From: Vombatus ursinus
Lineage: Eukaryota; Chordata; Mammalia; Diprotodontia; Vombatidae
Assembly (NCBI RefSeq): GCF_900497805.2
Contig: NW_020954719.1
Coordinates: 1,550,001-1,614,000, forward strand
Reading direction: 5' to 3'
Length of the DNA stretch: 64,000 nt
Below the pieces are notes generated by a model that was not told the origin of the DNA, did not search any database, and saw only the letters and a list, made by a program, of their open reading frames with translations. The stretch's first letter is position 1, and each line of letters starts with the position of its first letter. Shown one piece after another: positions 56,570 through 64,000 of the stretch. The position numbers and the translations under genes are program-made.

Positions 56570-57075
56570 TTTTATTTATTTAATAACTAAAGCTTTAGTT
56601 CCTAAACTGGGGCTTTGTGACAGGGCCAGGCACCATACTTGGCCGTACTTTTTGGTGGGGTGATTGGCTCTACATGGTCTCACCCTGGGTCCTTTTGTTT
56701 CATGGTTTGACTTTTACATCCTGGGGTTAGGTTTCCCCTGCATCTTTGATGTTTAGTGTACTAGATCTTCTGGGCTTCCTATTGCCTATCAGGACAGTAT
56801 ACTAGGGCCTTAGAGACCTTGACCAGTTGAAATTGCTAACCTTCAAGGTTGTCTGCTGTGGGTTTCTGACTACTCTGGGCCTTTGGAAACTCTTGCAAGT
56901 TACATTGATGTCTAAATGGGAAGATACAGCCACTGTATACAAATCAGGCAAGGTATATGCATAGTTTTGGGAAGATACAGCCATTGTATACAAATCAGGC
57001 AAGGTATATGCATAGTTTCACATTGCTCATTTCAGTTCAGTACAGATTTGCACACAGATTGAGCTTTTCCTTTTG
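56570..57075. other. Unassigned intronic DNA with a 51-bp tandem duplication
   Basis: Not recognised as L1, L2 or SINE. A 51-bp unit (56918-56968) is repeated at 56969-57018 with one internal mismatch. Old LTR sequence is one possibility, but no TATA/AATAAA order was seen that would prove it. Confidence 0.45.
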
Positions 57076-57139
57076 AAGTTTTATAGTTTCCCTTCCTGTA
57101 TCACTCTTACTTTACATCCTTTTGGTGAAATCACTGGGA

Positions 57140-57215
57140 ATAGCTGTTTTCTTTCTTTCCTTTTCTTTTTTTCTTCCTTTCTTTCCTTTCTTTTCTTTTT
57201 TCTTTCTTTCCTTCT
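57140..57215. repeat. Polypyrimidine (CTTT)n-type tract
   Basis: About 75 nt almost entirely of C and T on the + strand with (CTTT) and (CCTT) units, next to the L2 3' end. Confidence 0.85.
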
Positions 57216-57230
57216 ACCTTTCTTATCTAC

Positions 57231-60200
57231 ACAAATCAGCAAGTACTTATTGAGTACCTGCTATGTGCTTGGCACTATGCTAAGTGCTGGTGATACAAAA
57301 AAAAAAGGCAAAAAACAGTCTGTACAATTCAAGGAGCACACATTTTACTGGAGGAAACAACAAGGGAATATCTAGTTACAAGCAAGTTATATAGTGCCTA
57401 GATAGAAGGTTATATGAAAGTGGAGACATTAGGAGCTGGGGGCAGATACAACTAGAACTAGGAAAGGTCCCTTGCAGAAGATGGGATTTGAGCTGAGTCT
57501 TTTTTTTCTTTTAATTTAGAGTTTTCTTTTTCCCCAGTTACATGTAAAAACAATTTTAACATTCATTTTTAAAACTTTGAGTTCCAAATTTTCTCCCTCG
57601 TCCCCTCCCTATCTCTCCTCATTGAGAAGGCAAGCAGTTCAATATAGGTTATACATGTGTAGTCATGCAAAACACTTCCATAATAGTCATGTTGTGAAAG
57701 ACTAACTATATTTCCCACCCCCTATTCCCCCCCACCACATTTTATTCTATTCTCTCTCTCCTTTCCCCCATCCCTCCTCAAAAGCATTTTGTTTCTGACT
57801 ACCTTCTCCCTCAATCTGCCCTCCCTTTTATCACCTCCTAGATTTCTATACCCAAATGAGTGTGTGTTACTCACTCTTTGAGCCAGTTCCGATGAGAGTA
57901 AGGTTCACTCATTCCCTTTCACCTCCCCTCTCTTCCTCTCCACTGTAAAAGCGTTTTCTTGCCTCTTTTATATGAGATAATTTATCCCATTCTGCCTCTC
58001 CCTTTCTCTTTCTCCAACTGTCTCACACCTTAATTTTATTTTTTGCATATCATCCCTTCATATTCAACTGACACCTGTGCCTTCTGTCTATATATACTCC
58101 TAACTACCCTAATAATGGGAAAGGTCTTAAGAATTACAAATATCATCTTTCAATGTAGGAATGTAAACAGTTTAATAAGTCCCTTATGATTTCTCTTTCC
58201 TGTTTGCCTTTTCATGCTTCTCTTGAGTCTTATATTTGAAAATCAAATTTTCTATTTAGCTCTGAACTTTTCTCAAGGAATGCTTGAAATTCCTCTCATT
58301 GAATATCTATTTTTTTCACTTAAGGATTATATTCAGTTTTGCTGGGTTAGGTGATTCTTGGTTTCAATCTCAGCTCCTTTGCCCTCTGGAATATATTCCA
58401 AGCCTTCTGATCCTTTAATGTAGAAACTGCTAAATTCTGTGTTATCCTGACTCTGGCCCTACCATACTTGAATTGCTTCTTTCTGGCTGCTTGCCATATT
58501 TTCTCCTTGACCTAGGAACTCTGGAATTTGCCTATAATATTCCTGGCAGTTTTCATTTTGGGGTCTGTTTCAGGAGGTGATCAGTGGATTCTTTCAATTT
58601 CTACTTTACCCTCTGGTTCTAGAATATCAAGGCAGTTTTCTTTGATAATTTATTGACAGATGATGTCTAGACAATTTTTTTGATCATGGCTTTCGGGTAG
58701 TCCAATAATTTTTAAATTATCTCTCTTGGATCTATTTTCTAGGTCAGTTTTTCCAATGAGATATTTCACATTGTGTTCTATTTTTTCATCCTTTTGGTTT
58801 TGTTTTATTGTTTCATGATTTCTCATAAAGTCACTAGCTTCCATTTGCTCCATTCTAATTTTTTTAAGGAATTATTTTCTTCAGTGAGCTTTTGGACCTT
58901 CTTTTTCATTTAGTCAATTCTGCTTTTTAAGGCATTTTTTTTTCTCATTGGCTTTTTGTACCTCTTTTGCCTTTTGGGTTAGTCTATTTTTTAAGGTGTT
59001 CTTTTCTTCAGTATTTTTTTGGGTTTCCTTTACCAAACTGTTGATTTGTTTTTTGTTATTTTCTTCTATCACTCTCATTTCTCTTCTCAATTTTTCCTCT
59101 ACCTCTCTTACTTGATTTTCACAATTCTTTTTGAGCTCTTCCATGGCCCGAGACCAATTCATATTTTTGTTGGAGGCTTTGGATGTAGGTGCTTTGACTT
59201 TGTTGTCTTCTTCTGAGTGTGTGTGTTTTGATCTTCCTTGTCACCAAAGTAAATTTCTATAGTCAGAGTTTTTTTCCATTGTTTGCTCATTTCCCCAGCC
59301 TATTACTTGACTTTTTGACTCTTTGTTAAAGTAGGGCTCCGCTTCCACTGTCAAGGGCAAATTGTCCCAAGCTTCAGGGGTTTTGTGCAGCTGTTTTCAG
59401 AGATACTTGTGGGGACCTGGAAGTTTTCAGTTCTTCCAAGTTGGTATGATCTAAGGAGAGGTGTTTACTCCTTTCTGGTGCCCTGGTCTGTGAGCAACCC
59501 CAAGCACTGTTTTCTGCCCTGGAACTGGGAGGAGGGTCCCCTGCTGCCACAAGCTCTGCTATGCTAGTGCTTCTCCATGCCTTTGGACTGCCAGCCAAGA
59601 CTGTGATCCAGATCCAAGTATGGGCCAAGCAACACAGTTCTGCCTCAGTACTAGTAAAAGTTGCATCGCCTTACCATCTGTGGGCTTAGAGCTCCAGAAG
59701 CAGTTGTAGCCACTGCTGCTGTCAATTCAGTCACTCCTGAGACCTGCTTCTGGTTTGCTGGGGCCAGGGTTGTGCTGGGAAGGTCTGTGCTAGACTGCAG
59801 TCCACTCATACCCAGGTGCAGCAGACCTTTCCTACTGATCTTCTAAGTTGTGGTTAGTGTCTGTGGGCTGAGAAATCTGGAACCCACCACTGCTGCCAGT
59901 TATTCATTGCCTGAAGGCCTGCTCCAGGTCTGTTGGGGCTTGGTCTGCTGTATCAGCACTGGACTGTGCTCCTTTCTCACCCTGATGCAACAGACCTTTC
60001 CTATCAACCTTCTAGGTTGTCTTGGACTGGAAATTTGTTTCACTCAGTCTTTTCGTGGGTTCTGTTGCTCTTGAATTTATTTAGAGTCATTTATAAAGGT
60101 ATTTGGAGGAGTTTGGGGGAGAGCTCAGGCAAGTCCCTGTCTTTACTCTGCCATCTTGGCTCTTCCCCCTAAGCTAAGTCTTGAAAGAAACCAGGGAAAC

Positions 60201-60530
60201 CAAGATTCACAGAGGTGGGGGGAGAGCATTCTAGATATGGAAGATAGCCATTGGAAAGGCATGGATTTGGGAAATGGGTTGTTGTAATTCTGTAAGGAAT
60301 AATTTAAGCCAGTGAATCAGGATCATGGAGTATTGATGAAGAGTGAATTGTAAGAAGACTGGAAGATTATGGAGGGACCAGATTATAAGGAGTTTTAAAT
60401 GCTAAACAGAGAATTTATATTTATCCTGAAGATAATAGGGAACCACTGGGTCTCACTGAACAGGGAGTTAACTAGGTAAAATCAGTGCTTTAGAAAAATA
60501 TATTTTAAAGAATGGTTTAAATCGAATGTA
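57231..60530 (-). mobile_element. L2 split by a HAL1
   Basis: The left part (57231-57502) starts at the L2 3' end (TACCTGCTATGTGCTTGGCA, GCACTATGCTAAGTGCTGGT). The right part (60171-60530) continues the same antisense text (GAGCATTCTAGATATGGAAG, AATAGGGAACCACTGGGTCT). The HAL1 lies between them. Confidence 0.85.
57503..60170 (-). mobile_element. HAL1 (half-L1), complete structure, antisense
   Basis: About 2.67 kb. The right end is the antisense 5' terminus (CCATCTTGGCTCTTCCCCCT, 60151-60170) and the left end the T-rich 3' terminus. From right to left: 5' UTR with an 84-codon upstream frame (59374-59628), broken ORF1 (pieces 58914-59162, starting MNWSRAMEELKKNCENQVRE, and 58650-58853, with ENRSKRDNLKIIGLPESHD), spacer-type tail and the ORF2-loss joint near 57688-57713. 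There is no ORF2. The duplication AGCTRAGTCTT lies at 57491-57501 and 60172-60182. It interrupts an L2. Confidence 0.88.
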
Positions 60531-63500
60531 GATCATTGTTATAGGAACCAATGCTTTGTTTCATTCTGATCTCTACTTAAGCTGTGGTTTGGGGAAGACG
60601 GGATATTGTGTACACTTAATTCCCTGACATGGACTCCCTTATTGGCACAGAAATCCACATTGGCATATCAGCTGGAATTCTGTGAGAACTAAATATTCAC
60701 TTTAAGTTCACTTGATAATAAATAAATAAGTTCTAATTCAAATTCTTATTGAATAAATTATTCACTTTATTTAATTTTATTATCCTAAGCAATAGGAATT
60801 TGGAGCTGCTTACAGTTAACTGGCTAATGATTCATGTTCAGGAGCATTTGGTTACATCTGGGTTAATTAAATTTCTTTTTAAAACCAAACCTAATTTTAC
60901 CTATTTGTAAGGAAATATAAGTAGCTTTCTGAGGAATCAGGATAACTAACTGCTTGTTTAAAAATAATTTCCATCTCTGTTCTAACTTCTGTTAATTCTG
61001 TTAATAAATAAATAGACAATACTATTTGGTTTCAGAATATCCTGGATGTATTCCAAGGAAAATAAACCCTTGAACTTGACTTCATCTGTTTAGTGGCATT
61101 TTTCACAAGAACAATGAATGTGATTTTACAGTTTATTAAAACACAGGCATTGATACTACTGAGGTAATTAGCCAAAATATAGCTTATTTTGTTTGGTGGT
61201 TCTGGCATTTTGGCAGTTTTTATTAGATGTTTAATACCATTGTAATCTCATTCTAATTTAATACTCCTGAGAAGTAAGGAGGTAGTTTCTGCACTAAAGT
61301 TCATACTCTTTTCTGTTTCTTTTTATTCAGGTCAGTGATCTTTTAAAGAAACATTGGGAAAGCATGTAAATATGCACATTGATGTGCTTGCTGCATTTTA
61401 GTAGATTTTATGTTTTTTTTTTAGCTCATGGATGACCATTCTTTGTATCACTTGGAGCCATTTGTAACCTGTCCTTGGAAATGTTGCAAGAAGTTCTGTG
61501 TGTGTTTGGGGAGAAGGAGGGAGGTATGTAAAATCATGGGATAAGGCAAGAACAGTGAGATGATGATCCATACAATTTGTCAAAATCACACATCTTACTC
61601 CCAGATCAGTTTTTTGTTTTTTTTTTTTTTTTAATGAATGATCCTTTTCAAAAGCAGTTATCATGCCTCTTTTTTTCTTTAATAATTCTATTTCTCTTTC
61701 TTTTATCCCACTTTGACCATCAAATTGATAGCTAAGGTGAGGGATATTCAAATAGCAATACTCAACCCAGGCCATAATTCAAGAAAGTAAGTAAGGGTAT
61801 TTGGTGAAGAATGTCCACCTGCCATAGGTTTTAAGGTTAATGCACATTTAGTACAATTTTATTCATTATTCCATAGAGGGAAGCATCATATGCCAGATTT
61901 TCTTTTGATACATATGGGTTTTAAGGAGCCGAAGCCTAAAAAATAAGATGTCTTTTGAAGGCATTCACACTTGGTATTCTTTGTGTGTTATTACAGAACT
62001 CTGTACCTAACAGATCAGGTGCTTCCCTTTTATATGAGAGTCAGTTTTGGGAATAAAACTTTTTTGTTGAACTTAAGCAGTATGGGTAGAGAAGGAAATA
62101 AGAAACTAAAAAGAAATCTGAAAATATTTTAGCTTTACTGTTTTTCAAGAATAAGCAATTATTTGGAAATGTTCATTTTTGCTTTGGGACTTAGAAGAAA
62201 AGATTAGGGAGTAATTATTGTTTCAGTAAATACTTCACTCTTTGAATAGTGTTCTGAAAGAATGAAATCTAGCTTCCTCTCAAAAGTATACAAACTTGCA
62301 TTACCAGCCTACCCTTTTCCCAGAACTCTCTTCCTCCCAACACTGCTGCCTTGAAATGTGGTTTTTAAAAAAAAAATTGTACTCATGGTACCCTACTTAG
62401 CAAAAGCATTCTTCAAGGCTTTCCAAACAGACATCTCTGAGAAAGTAGAAGAAAACAGTAGGGATAATAATCCTGAGTGTCCAGATTCTTTTTCTTTCTT
62501 TTGCTTTTTGGTTCTTTTCTTCCATACCTTTATTAGTGTTTAAATAAATTCCTAAAAAGAAATTTTGAGGTTGAAATTTTTTTTTAAAAAATTAAAACAA
62601 TAATATCTTTTTTTTTCTTTTTGAACCAAGTGACAGTTTTGGGAAGGGCAAAGAAAAGAAACTGAATAGTGAAAATTTTTTTTAAATTTATTTAAAAATT
62701 TTAAAAATTCATTAAGATAGCATTTTAAAAGCTGGACTATGGCAGAACAGTGTGATTTGTTACTCCATAGGGGAGAAGAGTAATATACCTTTGGAGCACA
62801 AGAATGAGAAAGGAAAGGAAAATGACAGCTTCATTTGTTTTCTAGAGAAGCCAGTTTTTTTCCATATTTTGTTGTATAGAGATCTAGTATTCTATTAAGC
62901 ATAAATAAAGGATCTGTCCTCCAAATGTTTCAAAATTTTTTTGCCTTCTTGGTGTGAGTATTCCTTCTCTCACCAAAGTTGACAACAATTCCTCCTGTAC
63001 TTTAGGTCTTTGTGAGTTCCTGTGATTGCAGATAGATAATTGATCATCTGGTGGCTAACTTTCTGGTGATGAACTTCTCCTAACCTAGCAAGGATGACAG
63101 CCAGTCATATGGCAGTTATTGCGATATGAAAATATGCTTAATTTCCTCTTTTGCTCTAAAATTGCCCCAGTTCTCCTTTGTCCTAGAGGTGGTCAACACT
63201 AAGAAATTCCTCATGAGTTCTGTTAATATATTTTAGAACCAATGTTCAGCCAAATTTGTTGGGAAATGAATCTGCTGAATATTCAGGGCTTAATTATTTA
63301 GAACTCATCACCTATATTCTCCGTTAATTATTTGATTAATTAAAAGATAAGTATTAGATTCTCTATCTGAGAGAACATTTAGGAATTGAAAAAAACAAAT
63401 TCAAGTCCATTTTTGTTTCTTGTAAAACAACTGATAATTTAGTTCTTGATCTTCATTTAATATTTGGACACCTCTATAAGGGTAAATCCTTAGGTGGTTG

Positions 63501-63699
63501 TTCTAGTATCTCTTACTGAGTACTTCACTAGGAAGGAATATAACTAAGGGAGATAAGGGATATGCTAATACAATAATTGGTCTCAGATCATAGAGTGAAT
63601 AGTGGAATTTGAAGTAGAAACTGAAGTTCATGATTGCTTCAGAAATATAAACCTTAACCAGCCTCTCTTAGCACAGTGACCTCTTCTCGCCCCTTATTA
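60531..63699. other. Repeat-poor part of DENND5B intron 1
   Basis: AT-rich, with poly-T (61615-61632) and TTTAAAAATT runs, no exon-like frame and few recognisable repeats. The open frames (for example 61398-61775 minus, lysine-rich) have no motif and look accidental. Being repeat-poor, this is where conserved intronic regulatory elements would most easily be sought. Confidence 0.55.
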
Positions 63700-64000
63700 T
63701 CATGTTTGGTGATCTCATCAGCTTATCATCTCTAGGCAGGTTATCCTCTGGGCTATCTATCCCACCATAAACTCTTCAGAGTTCTCCTCTTACATCACCA
63801 ACTGACTTTTGAACTTCTCAAAGTAGATGTCCCCAGGGCATCTCAAACTCAACATTTCTCATTTTCCTCCAAAGCCTCTCTTCCCAATGTTCCTATACTG
63901 CTTAAAGTACCACCATCCTCCCAGTCACTCAGACTGGTGACCTTCGTGTCAGCTTCTATTTCTCAATGGAACCCACCCCACATATCCAATCTCTTGTCAA
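63700..64000 (+). mobile_element. L2 (sense), continues past window end
   Basis: CATCTCAAACTCAACATTTC, GTACCACCATCCTCCCAGTC and CACATATCCAATCTCTTGTC are sense-strand L2 blocks from the RT C-terminal side, matching in reverse the antisense L2s at 15.0 and 34.3 kb. Confidence 0.75.

Larger units (their letters stand above)
31941..64000 (+). other. DENND5B: DENND5B intron 1 (5' part, continues past window)
   Basis: Starts at the GTGAGT donor after exon 1. No downstream exon that would continue the GENFDQSPLRR-type sequence expected in DENND5B exon 2 was seen on the + strand up to 64000, so the first intron is at least 32 kb. It is filled mainly with L1, HAL1, L2 and SINE insertions in both orientations. 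32160-33430 and about 60531-63690 are the largest repeat-poor parts. Confidence 0.75.

Noticed and set aside
56890-57020. Possible CRISPR-like or satellite array
   Set aside because: Only two head-to-tail units with no spacers.
61398-61775. 125-codon lysine-rich frame in intron 1 (minus strand)
   Set aside because: Includes a poly-T-derived lysine run and shows no motif or exon signals.

Overview
This is a mammalian, specifically marsupial, chromosome segment. The clearest sign is the repeat content. It carries many copies of the tRNA-derived SINE that opens GGGCAGCTAGGTGGCRCAGT (MAR1/MON1/WSINE type), marsupial L1 and half-L1 (HAL1) LINEs, long stretches of old L2, and RTE-like LINE pieces. 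The short SINEs ending in CCAATTGCCTCACC plus poly-A resemble the WSINE1 type, which would hint at an Australian lineage, but I cannot settle the species by eye.

Only one host gene is visible. At about 31.4-32.2 kb there is a CpG island with the first coding exon of DENND5B on the + strand (ATG at 31814, splice donor after 31940, phase 1). Everything from 31941 to the window end is therefore intron 1 of DENND5B. Everything left of the island is 5' flanking or intergenic DNA. The only other trace of a host gene is an antisense fragment of a Y-box cold-shock domain pseudogene near 30.2 kb.

Layout. 0.0-2.3 kb: antisense L1, then antisense L2. 3.0-4.9 kb: a fossil gammaretrovirus-like integrase remnant with its 3' LTR. 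6.5-6.9 kb: a probable solo LTR. 7.5-11.8 kb: stacked sense L1/HAL1 pieces. 12.7-15.8 kb: L2 and SINEs. 17.0-19.2 kb: a solo LTR split by an RTE-like LINE. 20.1-21.4 kb: SINE and L2. 21.4-24.2 kb: an unidentified old element split by an antisense HAL1. 25-30 kb: L2, CR1/L3 and two L1s. 30.1-31.2 kb: pseudogene and unidentified DNA. 31.4-32.2 kb: the DENND5B promoter and exon 1. 33.4-64 kb (intron 1): L2; L1; an LTR split by a complete HAL1 (36.7-39.8 kb); a SINE-rich zone (40-44.6 kb); another L1/HAL1 stack (44.9-48.7 kb); an RTE-like piece; a nearly complete antisense L1 (49.7-55.9 kb); an L2 split by a complete antisense HAL1 (57.5-60.2 kb); then mostly unique intron.

The most interesting pattern is the set of HAL1 copies. 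They are ORF1-only relatives of L1. Compared with the long antisense L1 in the same window, they all share one joint where ORF2 has been lost: the left breakpoint lies at the ORF2 start codon and the right one inside the L1 3' UTR. Two of the copies also share an upstream reading frame in the 5' UTR. No RNA genes, CRISPR arrays or bacterial features were seen. Family names and borders come from reading alone and have not been checked with a repeat library.
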